Below are positions 6,921 through 14,900 of a stretch of 40,733 bases of DNA, in pieces. Below the pieces are notes generated by a model. That model was not told the origin of the DNA. It did not search any database and saw nothing but the letters and a program-made list of their open reading frames with translations. Source of the DNA: a virus; IMG/VR virus record IMGVR_UViG_3300030019_000076, positions 1 to 40,733 of that record, one strand, 5' to 3'. A program made the position numbers and the translations under genes. How positions within the stretch are numbered: the first letter of the stretch is position 1; each line of letters begins with the position of its first letter.

Positions 6921-9233
6921 GTGTCCGAGCTCGTCCTCGCGATCGTCACCGCTGCTAAGCGGGACAGTCTGCACTGGAAGCAGTCCGCCATCACCTGGGA
7001 GGAGTTGACCAGCTGGGGTACTGACCCAGCCACCAAGAAGGAGTGCGGCAACTACATGATGGGGGAGCTCGCTGAGACCACCGTCGTGCACAAGACAGAC
7101 AGCAAACGCTGCACTGGGCTCCACCGCACAGCCTCGGCGGTGATCTCCCGGAGTGCCCTCACGCTCGATGCAGACCACAAGTGCAAGGGGCTGCCGGACA
7201 AGGTCGCAATGCTGAGCGACTGGGCTCACTGGGTACACACCACCCACAGCAGCACCCCGTCGGAGCCCCGCTACCGTCTGGTGCTGCCGCTCTCCCGGAC
7301 CGTGACTCCCGAGGAGTATTTCGCCCTCGCCAACGTGGTGCTCGACCGGTTAGGGCGAGAGCAGTTCGACCCGACGACAGTGCAGCCCAGCCGGTACATG
7401 TTCAAGCCTGCGATGCAGCACCCGGACTGGTACGAGAGCCGGGTGGTCGACGGCGAGGTCCTCGATGTTGAGGAGATGCTGGCTGAGTTCGATATGGCCG
7501 CGCTCCCAACACCCAAGCCACACCACAACAAGCGTGACCCCTTCTCCCTCGAGGGAGTGGTCGGAGCGTTCAACCGTGTGTACGAGGACCTCGACGAACT
7601 CATCGAGGACTACGCGCTCCCCTACGTCAACGCAGGGGCTGACCGCTGGCAGCTGATTGGAGCATCGAGCGAGCCTGGGGTAGGGCAGGTGGCCCCAGGG
7701 CTGTTCTACTCTCACCACGCCAATGACCCTGCTTGGGGGCAGACAGCCTCAGCCTTCGACCTCGTGAGGCTGCACCGCTTCGCAGACCTCGACTTCACCA
7801 CCAATGATTCCACACCCATCAACAGGCGTCCGTCCCATGAGGCCATGCTGACCCTCGCCAGCAAGGACAAGCGAGTCGTCGCAGAGACCCTCGGTATGGA
7901 GTTCACTGACGACCCTGACGACGAGGACGCTCCTCCGCGAGACGACAGCAAGGACTGGAAGCTCAACCTGTCGTTCAACGCACGCACAGGCAAGTTTAAT
8001 GACACCATCGGTAACTGGGACCTCATCCGCGATCACGACCCAGTCTTCTCGAGGCTGCGCTACAACATGATGACCTTCAGCCCGGAGACAAACATCGACC
8101 TGCCCTGGCGCACCCTGGCCAGCACAGGACCGATGTTTGACCCCGTCGACCGGTCGTCCTTGGCTCACTACCTGGAGCGCGAGTACGGTGTGCGCATGGC
8201 TCGGTCGTTCATCGATGAGCTCATCGACACCAGCGCGCACAAGCACCGCTACCACCCAGTGCAGGAGTACCTCGATAGCCTGAAGTGGGATGGCGTACCC
8301 CGCGTGGAGGAGTGCCTCCCTGGGGTGCGGGAGCAAACTGAGTTCACCCGCCTGGCTGCCCGTAAGGCTCTTGTTGCTGCAGTGGCTCGGGTGCTCAATC
8401 CAGGTGTTAAGGCAGACCTATCGCTGGTGCTCTTTGGCCCAGAGGGCGTCGGAAAGACCTGGTGGATCAGCAAGCTCGCCCGGGGCTGGGACGCGACCCT
8501 CGGAAGGCTAGACAGCAAGGACACCCTGCTCATCATGCAGCGCTCCTGGATCATGGTGGCAGATGAGGGGCACTCAATCCGTAAGGCTGACGCCGACGCG
8601 CAGAAGGAGTTCCTGACACGCACCCACGACATCTTCCGGATGCCCTACGACCGCGAGGCTCGGCTCTACCCACGCCGGTGTGTCATCTGGTCAACCACCA
8701 ACGATGAGATCTTCCTCCGCCGGCAAGAGGGCAATCGTCGCTTCCTCATAGTCCGGTGCCCAGACCAGGTCGACTTCGACTCCATGACTCCAGAGTACGT
8801 AGACCAGCTGTGGGCAGAGGCCGTACACCTCTGGCGTAGTGGGGAGCCGCTGTTTCTTGACACAGAACAGTCAGCAGAAGCGAAGGACGAGCGAGAGCAA
8901 TACACAGAGGAAGACGCCCTCGCAGGTCTCATTCACGAGTGGCTCGAAACCCCTGTTCCTGCCAACTATGAGTCGATGTCTCTAGAGGAGCGACAGCTGT
9001 GGCGGCTCAATGCTTCTGAGGGCTTCGAGCACGACGGCACTGTAGACATCGACCAGGTGTGCACCATGCAGGTCTGGGTAGAGGTACTTGGAAGGCGCAT
9101 AGGCGAGCACAAGCGAATCGACCTGCTTGAGATCGCGGAGGCTCTGAAGTCCCTCGGCTGGGTTGCACAGCCAGGACGCATCCGGGTCCCTGGGTACGGC
9201 CCACAGACCGTCTTTCAGCGACCGCTCATCTAG
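6921..9233 (+). CDS. Primase-helicase (AEP-like N-terminus, VirE/VapE-like ATPase)
   Basis: This is a two-part replication protein of about 770 residues. The N-terminal half resembles archaeo-eukaryotic-type primase-polymerases, with TLDADHK (acidic pair at 83-85), a RYRLVLPLSR strand and FDPTTVQPSRYMFKP. The C-terminal half is a virulence-associated-E-type ATPase, with GPEGVGKT at 506-513, an acidic ADEGH Walker B and RQEGNRRFLIV near the end. I prefer the GTG at 6921, which has AGGGAGG upstream. The in-frame ATG at 6897 overlaps the previous stop and is the alternative. It probably primes and unwinds the phage origin. Confidence 0.87.
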   Translation: MSELVLAIVTAAKRDSLHWKQSAITWEELTSWGTDPATKKECGNYMMGELAETTVVHKTDSKRCTGLHRTASAVISRSALTLDADHKCKGLPDKVAMLSDWAHWVHTTHSSTPSEPRYRLVLPLSRTVTPEEYFALANVVLDRLGREQFDPTTVQPSRYMFKPAMQHPDWYESRVVDGEVLDVEEMLAEFDMAALPTPKPHHNKRDPFSLEGVVGAFNRVYEDLDELIEDYALPYVNAGADRWQLIGASSEPGVGQVAPGLFYSHHANDPAWGQTASAFDLVRLHRFADLDFTTNDSTPINRRPSHEAMLTLASKDKRVVAETLGMEFTDDPDDEDAPPRDDSKDWKLNLSFNARTGKFNDTIGNWDLIRDHDPVFSRLRYNMMTFSPETNIDLPWRTLASTGPMFDPVDRSSLAHYLEREYGVRMARSFIDELIDTSAHKHRYHPVQEYLDSLKWDGVPRVEECLPGVREQTEFTRLAARKALVAAVARVLNPGVKADLSLVLFGPEGVGKTWWISKLARGWDATLGRLDSKDTLLIMQRSWIMVADEGHSIRKADADAQKEFLTRTHDIFRMPYDREARLYPRRCVIWSTTNDEIFLRRQEGNRRFLIVRCPDQVDFDSMTPEYVDQLWAEAVHLWRSGEPLFLDTEQSAEAKDEREQYTEEDALAGLIHEWLETPVPANYESMSLEERQLWRLNASEGFEHDGTVDIDQVCTMQVWVEVLGRRIGEHKRIDLLEIAEALKSLGWVAQPGRIRVPGYGPQTVFQRPLI

Positions 9234-9293
9234 ATAGTAACCAGCGCTCCCAGGCCGCACAGCCTAGGTTGGTGCTTGCCAACAACGGCGGCA

Positions 9294-9316
9294 CGACACA
9301 ACGAGAGAAGGAACCA
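9294..9316 (+). promoter_or_regulatory. Early leader motif (copy 1)
   Basis: CGACACAACGAGAGAAGGAA plus CCA runs straight into ATG 9317. It is one of eight related leaders with the core CGACACAACGA, each joined to the start codon of an early gene. It includes a GAGA/AGGA ribosome site. Confidence 0.7.
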
Positions 9317-9706
9317 ATGCTGCTCAGCATCGACACAACGCAGGAGCTGTCCCCGCTCGACCTCGCAGTCCTCCACACGCTGCTCGGGTCCGACATCCGT
9401 CCGGGAGGCACGGCACCGGCCAAGGCGACCCCGGCCAAGGCGACCCCGGCCAAGGCGACCCCGGCCAAGGCTGAGCCCGAGCCGGAGGAGGAGTCGGAGG
9501 ACGACGAAGACCTCCTGGGTGACACCAAGCCCGAGAACGACAAGCCGACCATCCAGGACTGCGTCGCACTCGCAACCAAGCTCGTCTCGAACGGCGAGGG
9601 TCCGGCCGTCAAGGAGGCGCTCTCCTCTGTCGGGGCGAAGCGTGTCTCCGAAGTCTCCGGGGTCGCGAAGATCAAGAAGCTGCACGACGCGCTCCTCGCG
9701 ATCTGA
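9317..9706 (+). CDS. Hypothetical acidic protein with APAKAT repeats
   Basis: This is a 129-residue protein of unknown function. An N-terminal helix is followed by four near-identical PAKAT repeats encoded by a 15-base tandem repeat. Next comes a very acidic stretch ending DDEDLLGD, and then a helical C-terminal domain of about 60 residues with VALATKLV and IKKLHDALLAI. The repeat looks like a flexible linker. The acidic DLLGD motif resembles stretches in three other proteins here. The ATG at 9317 follows a copy of the early leader motif, and a strong hairpin follows the stop. Confidence 0.75.
   Translation: MLLSIDTTQELSPLDLAVLHTLLGSDIRPGGTAPAKATPAKATPAKATPAKAEPEPEEESEDDEDLLGDTKPENDKPTIQDCVALATKLVSNGEGPAVKEALSSVGAKRVSEVSGVAKIKKLHDALLAI
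9416..9471 (+). repeat. 15-base tandem repeat (3.7 copies)
   Basis: The unit CCGGCCAAGGCGACC occurs at 9416-9430, 9431-9445 and 9446-9460, with a partial copy to 9471. It is in frame and encodes PAKAT repeats, so copy number can change without breaking the gene. Confidence 0.95.
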
Positions 9707-9722
9707 GATTCTCCACCTGACC

Positions 9723-9760
9723 GGCTGGTCGAGCATCACCACCTGGATGCTCGACCAGCC
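9723..9760 (+). terminator. Perfect 15-bp hairpin
   Basis: The arms at 9723-9737 and 9746-9760 are exact reverse complements around an 8-base loop. It lies 17 bases after the 9706 stop and 33 bases before the next ATG. There is no long T run, so it may be a partial terminator or an mRNA-stabilising or processing hairpin. Confidence 0.65.
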
Positions 9761-9771
9761 TTACCCCCGCT

Positions 9772-9793
9772 CCAACGACGAAACGAGACAACG
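9772..9793 (+). promoter_or_regulatory. Early leader motif (copy 2, variant)
   Basis: A CAACGACGAAACGAGACAAC-type variant of the leader motif immediately precedes ATG 9794 of the DUF2800 gene. It keeps the ACGA...CAACG spacing of the other copies. Confidence 0.55.
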
Positions 9794-11029
9794 ATGGCTC
9801 CATCACAGCACGCGGTGCTGTCCCCTTCTGCCTCTGAGCGCTGGCTCTCCTGCCCGGCATCTGTTCGGCTCATCGAGGCGCTCCCCAAGGACGAGCGGAA
9901 CCAAGAATCGGTCTACGCCCACGAGGGCACTATCGCTCACGCTCTGGGCGAGCTCGAGGCGTCGAGGCACTTCGGCCTCATCGACGACAAGACCTACCTC
10001 AAGCAGCACCGCGAGTGGGTCAAGACCTGCAATCAGTCCGGTATCACGGCGGAGCAGCAGGCGGATATGGCCTACAACATCGAAGGCTATGTCGAGCTCA
10101 TCGAGGAGCGCAAGGCTCTCTACCCCATGACCCAGGTGATGCTCGAGCAGCGGATGGACACAGGGGTGCCCACATGCTGGGGCACATCTGACACGGTGCT
10201 CGTCAGCCCTGAGCACGTCGAGATCATCGACCTGAAGTACGGTGTTGGCGTCCCAGTCTCCGCCGTCGGCAACCCGCAGCTGCGCCTCTACGCGCTGGGT
10301 GCCTATGACACGTTCGGAGAGCTGCTCGGAGACGTGCAGACCGTGCGGTGGACTGTGTACCAGCCGCGCATCCACAACACCTCCACGGAGGAGCTTCCCA
10401 CGTCTGAGCTGCTGGCATGGCGGGAGAGCATCCTCCCGACAGCCGAGGCAGCCATCGATGGTACGGGCGAATTCGGCCCCTCAGATGAGGCGTGCCGTTG
10501 GTGCCCACTGAGCGGACAGTGCCGCGCTCAACTCGAGTTCATCACGGAGCGGGACTTCTCCCAGGACCCAGACCTGCTCTCCCTTGAAGAGATCGGGAAG
10601 GTGCTCGAGGAGGTCCCTGGCATCAAGCAGTGGCTCACCGCTGTTGAGGCTCTGGCGCTCCAGAAGGCATACTCCGAGCAGGAGAGCATCCCCGGGTGGA
10701 AGGTCGTCATCAGCGGAGGTAACAGGGTGCTCAGTGATCCTTCAGTGGCCGCTGAGGCCATCTCCGCAGCCGGGGTGGAAGCAGCGCTGCTGTGGACTGA
10801 GCCCAAGCTGAAGGGCCTCGGGGAGCTGGAGACTCTCCTGAAGGGGCTCCCCAAGATCAAGCCTGAGGGAGCATCCCGAGCCAGGTTCCAGCGCCTTGAG
10901 GACGTCGTCCCTGCAGAGGCAATCGGGAGAACTGAGGGCAAGCCATCCCTTGTCCGAGAGGACGACCCCCGGCCTGCTGCTTCACCCAACGTGCAAGCGA
11001 TGAAAGAGTTTGATGATGTCAACGAGTGA
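9794..11029 (+). CDS. Cas4-like PD-(D/E)XK exonuclease (DUF2800)
   Basis: This is a 411-residue RecB/Cas4-type nuclease of the DUF2800 family. The opening LSPSASERWLSCPASV is diagnostic. The likely active site is D133 in GTSD, then D146 and K148 in IIDLKYG, with PQLRLYALGA after it. Four cysteines, C20 and then C234, C237 and C243 in CRWCPLSGQC, have the spacing used to hold an iron-sulfur cluster in Cas4 and AddB enzymes. It probably resects DNA ends for recombination together with the Gp2.5-like SSB. The ATG follows a copy of the early leader motif. Confidence 0.88.
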   Translation: MAPSQHAVLSPSASERWLSCPASVRLIEALPKDERNQESVYAHEGTIAHALGELEASRHFGLIDDKTYLKQHREWVKTCNQSGITAEQQADMAYNIEGYVELIEERKALYPMTQVMLEQRMDTGVPTCWGTSDTVLVSPEHVEIIDLKYGVGVPVSAVGNPQLRLYALGAYDTFGELLGDVQTVRWTVYQPRIHNTSTEELPTSELLAWRESILPTAEAAIDGTGEFGPSDEACRWCPLSGQCRAQLEFITERDFSQDPDLLSLEEIGKVLEEVPGIKQWLTAVEALALQKAYSEQESIPGWKVVISGGNRVLSDPSVAAEAISAAGVEAALLWTEPKLKGLGELETLLKGLPKIKPEGASRARFQRLEDVVPAEAIGRTEGKPSLVREDDPRPAASPNVQAMKEFDDVNE

Positions 11030-11459
11030 TCTCGTCCGCGTATTCCACGAGACCTACGACTGCCCGATCAATGACGGAGCCCCAGCGTTTCCCGAAGACC
11101 GGCTCATGCTGCGGCTTGGGTTGATCGTGGAAGAGGTTGCGGAGCTGCTCGATGCTTCTTTGAGCAGCCCTGCTGGCGATCTCCTCCGAGGTGTGTGGCC
11201 GGTTATCCAGTCGCTCGACCTCGGAGCCAGGGACATGGTGGAGGTCGCTGACGCGCTGGCAGATATCGATTACGTCGTCTGCGGCATGGCGATCGAACTG
11301 GGGATTCCGCATGACGCTGTCGTCGCGGAGGTTCACCGCTCCAACCTCAGCAAGCTCGGTCTCGATGGTAGGCCGATCTACCGCGCTGATGGGAAGGTCC
11401 TCAAGGGACCCAACTACACCAAGCCCAACGTCGCAGCAGTACTGGAGGAACTCTCATGA
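11013..11459 (+). CDS. MazG-like NTP pyrophosphohydrolase
   Basis: This is a putative all-alpha nucleotide pyrophosphohydrolase. The helix RLGLIVEEVAELLDA supplies the paired acidic residues of the MazG/PRA-PH fold, and DALADIDYVVCGMAIELGI supplies the second metal-binding helix. The C-terminal EVHRSNLSKL and GKVLKGPNY are common in phage members. The start is ATG 11013 or 11016, inside the end of the exonuclease gene. Such enzymes clean or bias the nucleotide pool. With a thymine-modification cassette downstream, a role against dTTP or dUTP is possible but unproven. Confidence 0.82.
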   Translation: MMSTSDLVRVFHETYDCPINDGAPAFPEDRLMLRLGLIVEEVAELLDASLSSPAGDLLRGVWPVIQSLDLGARDMVEVADALADIDYVVCGMAIELGIPHDAVVAEVHRSNLSKLGLDGRPIYRADGKVLKGPNYTKPNVAAVLEELS

Positions 11460-11965
11460 AGGTCTACCTGGCAGCGCCCTACAGCGCACGAGACAGGGTG
11501 AGGAACGATGTTGCCTCACGGCTCATCAGGGAAGGTCATGTGGTGACGTCTTCCTGGCTGAAGGATCAGCACGAGATTACGCCAGACAAGGAAGGGGCAT
11601 CCTGGGGGTCAGACGGCCGCTACATCCTGAAGCACGTCGAAGACGACTTTAAGGATGTTTCCGACGCTGACCTACTCGTGGTGTTCACAGGCGAGTGGAT
11701 CAGCCTCATGTGGCCAGATCTCTCCGAGACAGCACTTCACTCTGGCGGGCGACACGTCGAGACAGGCTATGCGCTGGCGCTGGCTAAGCCTGTAGTGGTC
11801 ATGGGAGAGGCGGAGAACGTCTTTCAGCGAGGATCCTGCCAGTTCCTGCACTCCATACCGAAACTCCTGGCGTTCCTCAACGGCCTGCTCTACTGCGTCC
11901 GGTGTAACAGTCGGCTCGCCGCATCAGGCTCCGTGGAGTGCTCAACCTGCATCGAGGAGAACTGA
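11456..11965 (+). CDS. Nucleoside 2-deoxyribosyltransferase-like protein with zinc ribbon
   Basis: This is a 169-residue protein with a nucleoside deoxyribosyltransferase-like domain. MKVYLAAPYSARD is the nucleotide-binding N-terminus, and the GGRHVETGYALALAKPVVVMG segment contains the conserved Glu of the family. The last 25 residues add a zinc ribbon with C147, C150, C162 and C165. That extension is unusual for the family and may bind nucleic acid or a partner. The ATG overlaps the MazG-like stop. A role in base exchange or nucleotide salvage is inferred from the fold. Confidence 0.8.
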   Translation: MKVYLAAPYSARDRVRNDVASRLIREGHVVTSSWLKDQHEITPDKEGASWGSDGRYILKHVEDDFKDVSDADLLVVFTGEWISLMWPDLSETALHSGGRHVETGYALALAKPVVVMGEAENVFQRGSCQFLHSIPKLLAFLNGLLYCVRCNSRLAASGSVECSTCIEEN

Positions 11966-12240
11966 TGGCTGTCGAGCTGCACCTGGTCCCATATGACCAG
12001 GTAGAGACTGTTTCAGTGCAGGTGGGGCACCCAGAGGTCGTGGGCGCGTACAACATCGTCATCAACTGCATGCCGAACCCAGACACGAGCGAGGTCGATG
12101 TTAAGGTCCTACTCCCTGTGGGGGTCACGGCTACTGGCACAGCAGAGCTCATCCGGTACGCAGGTATGGTCCTCCTCGGCATTGAGGTGAGCACCACTCC
12201 AGAGGAGGTGAGCACCACTCCAGAGCCATCTGGAGAGTAG
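11965..12240 (+). CDS. Hypothetical protein
   Basis: This is a 91-residue protein I do not recognise. It is mostly beta-strand-like, ending in a short repeated tail (EVSTTPE twice) encoded by a 21-base tandem duplication. The ATG shares a base with the previous stop, and GAGGAGA lies just upstream, which is why I prefer it to an earlier in-frame ATG at 11938. Confidence 0.7.
   Translation: MAVELHLVPYDQVETVSVQVGHPEVVGAYNIVINCMPNPDTSEVDVKVLLPVGVTATGTAELIRYAGMVLLGIEVSTTPEEVSTTPEPSGE
12184..12225 (+). repeat. 21-base tandem duplication
   Basis: The 21-base unit at 12184-12204 is repeated exactly at 12205-12225 near the 3' end of the small gene. It is in frame and duplicates the residues EVSTTPE. 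Confidence 0.95.
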
Positions 12241-12288
12241 TACAGCCGCACCGCTACTGCACCGGTAGCGTTACCCCGTCCAAGCACA

Positions 12289-12307
12289 CGACACAACGGA
12301 GACAACG
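12289..12307 (+). promoter_or_regulatory. Early leader motif (copy 3)
   Basis: CGACACAACGGAGACAACG precedes ATG 12308 of the SSB gene. A GGTAGCGTTAC-type element lies about 25 bases upstream, also seen before the copy at 22751. Confidence 0.7.
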
Positions 12308-12889
12308 ATGGCAACGCAGACCAAGGCGGCTGACCCCGCACGAGTGGTGACCGGCCGAGTCAGGCTTTCCTACGTCCACCTATTCGAGGCGTACACCAGT
12401 GGTGACGACGAGGACGCCAAGTTCTCCGTCACCCTGCTGATCCCCAAGACCGACACCGCAACCATGGACAAGCTCCGTGCGGCGCAGAAGGCGGCTCTGG
12501 AGAAGGGCAAGGCCACCAAGTTCGGCGGCCGGATCCCCAAGGACTGGACGGACACCATCCACGACGGGGACGAGGAGGCAGACCTCGAGAAGAATCCCGA
12601 GTATGCCGGGCACTGGTACATGAACGTCGGCTCCCGGGTCAAGCCTGGGATCATCGACCGCATGAAGCGCCCGATCGAGGACAGCACCGAGGTCTACTCC
12701 GGGTGCTATGCCCGAGTCGCCCTCGGTGCCTACCCCTACAAGATCAAGGGCAACCAGGGGGTCTCCTTCGGGCTCAACCACGTGCAGAAGCTCGCTGACG
12801 GCGAGTCGCTCACGGGGCGTACCCGAGCAGAGGACGCCTTCGACGACCTCGACGACGACGAGGACCTCGACGACGACGACCTCATCTGA
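12308..12889 (+). CDS. Single-stranded DNA-binding protein (DUF2815, Gp2.5-like)
   Basis: This is a probable phage SSB of the DUF2815 family, 193 residues. It opens with VVTGRVRLSYVHLFEAY, and KFSVTLLIPKTD is the conserved second strand. GCYARVALGAYPYKIKGNQGVSFGLNHVQKL is the family hallmark (positions about 138-168). The last 20 residues are almost all Asp and end DDDDLI, like the acidic tails through which T7 Gp2.5 and SSBs recruit polymerase and other partners. It lies just before the DNA polymerase gene, and its ATG follows a copy of the early leader motif. Confidence 0.88.
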   Translation: MATQTKAADPARVVTGRVRLSYVHLFEAYTSGDDEDAKFSVTLLIPKTDTATMDKLRAAQKAALEKGKATKFGGRIPKDWTDTIHDGDEEADLEKNPEYAGHWYMNVGSRVKPGIIDRMKRPIEDSTEVYSGCYARVALGAYPYKIKGNQGVSFGLNHVQKLADGESLTGRTRAEDAFDDLDDDEDLDDDDLI

Positions 12890-12892
12890 GCT

Positions 12893-12938
12893 GCTGCCTC
12901 TGGTTCGCGTCACCCCCTGCCCGTGAGCCAGAGGCAGC
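12893..12938 (+). terminator. Hairpin 1 between SSB and DNA polymerase
   Basis: The 11-base arms at 12893-12903 and 12928-12938 pair perfectly around a 24-base loop, directly after the SSB stop. It forms a tandem pair with the hairpin at 12947-12984. Confidence 0.55.
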
Positions 12939-12946
12939 TGTAGTCG

Positions 12947-12984
12947 CAGCCGGGCGTGGAGACGGTTCCCTCCGCGCCCGGCTG
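12947..12984 (+). terminator. Hairpin 2 between SSB and DNA polymerase
   Basis: The 15-base arms at 12947-12961 and 12970-12984 pair with a single T-G wobble around an 8-base loop, and TTCTGT follows. It is a terminator-like hairpin 25 bases before the polymerase start, and could attenuate polymerase relative to SSB. Confidence 0.65.
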
Positions 12985-13009
12985 TTCTGTACCCACCACA
13001 AGGAGAGAC

Positions 13010-14899
13010 ATGGACTGCAAGCCAAGGCTCTACATCGACATCGAGACCTACTGCACGCTCGACCTCAAGAAGACAGGCGTGTACCCCTACGCGCACCACC
13101 GGTCATTCCTCATCCTCATGGCTGCGTACGCGCTCAACGACGAGCCTGTACAGATCGTGTTTGGCTACGACGTGCTCGCCATCCCTGGCCTCTTCGACCC
13201 CAACGTCCTCAAGGTGGCTCACAACGCGCAGTTTGAGCGCATCTGCTTCAGCGTGTACAGTCAGCGCGTCCTCGAGGTCGAGCCAGGGGAGTACCTGGAT
13301 CCCTCAGCGTGGCACGACACTATGGCCGTCGCTGCAGAGAACGGCTACCCCCAGAAGCTCGAGACCCTCGCCAAGTGGCTACACACCACACCCAAGGACG
13401 AGGCCGGGGTAGCGCTCATCCGCTGGTTCTGCGTGCCCGACCGCAAGGGACAGCGTCGCCTCCCGGAGGACCACCCAGAGAAGTGGCAGCAGTTCTGTGA
13501 CTACTGTGTGCAGGATGTCGAGACGCTACGCGAGATCGACAAGGCGCTCGGCGACTTCCCCACAGAGGCAGAGCGCGAGCTGTGGATCACCGACCAGATC
13601 ATCAACGACCGAGGTGTCCGCATCGACGTGCCTATGGTCAAGGCAGCACAGCAGGCTGCGGAGGACAACCGCATGGAGCAGGAGTTGGAGGCCTCTGGGC
13701 TCACCGGCCTGGTCAACCCAAACTCCACCGAGCAGCTGCTGGGCTGGCTACGTAGACAGGGGTTCACCATCACCAATCTTCAGAAGGAGACCGTCGAGAA
13801 GCTGCTGGAGAGGGAGGACCTGACCACAGAGCAGCGCAGGGTGCTGGAGATACGCCAGGAGCTTGCTCTCGCGGCCTCTAGCAAGTTCACCGCTGCCCTC
13901 GTGGGGTTGAGGGCTGACGGGCGGCTTCCAGGGCAGTTTCGCTTCTTCGGGGCACACACAGGACGCTGGGCTGCACGAGGTGCACAGCTCCACAACCTTC
14001 CCCGGCTCTCCTTCACATGGATCGACCCGGAGACGGACAAGAAGGACTTCGACGAGGCAGGGCAGAACATGGCCATCCTCGACCTGCTCCTCGGCAACGG
14101 AGCCAGCTCCGAGACGCTGAAGAAGCTCGTCCGCCCGATGATCCTCGGCCCGTTGACGACTGTCGACTACTCCGCGATCGAGGCACGTGTGCTTCCCTGG
14201 ATCGCCGGGGAGGAGTGGCCTCTCCAGGCCTTCCGCGACGGCCGGGACATCTACGTCGAGACAGCAGAGCGCATGAGCACCCCTGGCAACACACTGACTC
14301 GCTTTCAGGGAAAGGTGGCTGTGCTGGCGCTGGGCTACAACGGCTCCATCAACTCCCTCCGAGCGATGGGCGGTGATGGTACTGATGAGGAGCTCCAGGC
14401 GCTCGTAAACCAGTGGCGCTCTGCTAACCCAGCCATCGTCCGCTTCTGGAAGGAGCTCGGTATCGCCTTTGAGAAGGGTGGGACTGTTGGGGCTGGGCTC
14501 GTGTCTGTGGAGGTGGAGGACCGCACCAGGCGCATCCGACTCCCATCTGGCCGTGCTATCACCTACCACGGCTGCAAGTGGGTCTGGGAGGAGGGCAAGT
14601 GGGGCAAGAACAAGCAGGCCTATTTCCGCTCCCCCGTGTACGGGACACCACAGCGGACCTATGGTGGTTCCCTCGCGGAGAACGTGACGCAGGCGGTCGC
14701 CCGTGACCTCATGGGGCACTCGTTGGTGCAGATGGTCAAGGCAGGCCTCCCCGTTGTGATGCACGTACACGATGAGGTTGTGGCCGACGGCACTGACTTC
14801 GACACCATCAGGCAGCATATGCTTTCCACACCAGCCTGGGCAGCGGGACTCCCTGTTGACGGAGCTGGGTACGTGGCAGACCGATACCGGAAGGACTGA
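13010..14899 (+). CDS. DNA polymerase, family A (with 3'-5' exonuclease)
   Basis: This is a phage replicative DNA polymerase of about 629 residues. The exonuclease domain shows YIDIETYC (D10, E12), HNAQFERICF and YCVQDVETL. The polymerase domain shows motif A DYSAIEARV, motif B-like KVAVLALGYNG and motif C HVHDEVV, plus TGRWAARGAQLHNLPR before motif A. AAGGAGAG lies just before the ATG at 13010. The modification genes follow one base after its stop, so they are probably co-transcribed. It would have to accept hydroxymethyl-dUTP if the cassette downstream works as predicted. Confidence 0.95.
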   Translation: MDCKPRLYIDIETYCTLDLKKTGVYPYAHHRSFLILMAAYALNDEPVQIVFGYDVLAIPGLFDPNVLKVAHNAQFERICFSVYSQRVLEVEPGEYLDPSAWHDTMAVAAENGYPQKLETLAKWLHTTPKDEAGVALIRWFCVPDRKGQRRLPEDHPEKWQQFCDYCVQDVETLREIDKALGDFPTEAERELWITDQIINDRGVRIDVPMVKAAQQAAEDNRMEQELEASGLTGLVNPNSTEQLLGWLRRQGFTITNLQKETVEKLLEREDLTTEQRRVLEIRQELALAASSKFTAALVGLRADGRLPGQFRFFGAHTGRWAARGAQLHNLPRLSFTWIDPETDKKDFDEAGQNMAILDLLLGNGASSETLKKLVRPMILGPLTTVDYSAIEARVLPWIAGEEWPLQAFRDGRDIYVETAERMSTPGNTLTRFQGKVAVLALGYNGSINSLRAMGGDGTDEELQALVNQWRSANPAIVRFWKELGIAFEKGGTVGAGLVSVEVEDRTRRIRLPSGRAITYHGCKWVWEEGKWGKNKQAYFRSPVYGTPQRTYGGSLAENVTQAVARDLMGHSLVQMVKAGLPVVMHVHDEVVADGTDFDTIRQHMLSTPAWAAGLPVDGAGYVADRYRKD

Positions 14900-14900
14900 T

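Noticed and set aside
9276-10130. A 284-codon rightward open frame
   Set aside because: It is Arg- and Ser-rich and crosses two well-supported genes, a hairpin and leader motifs in another frame. It is a GC-rich shadow frame.
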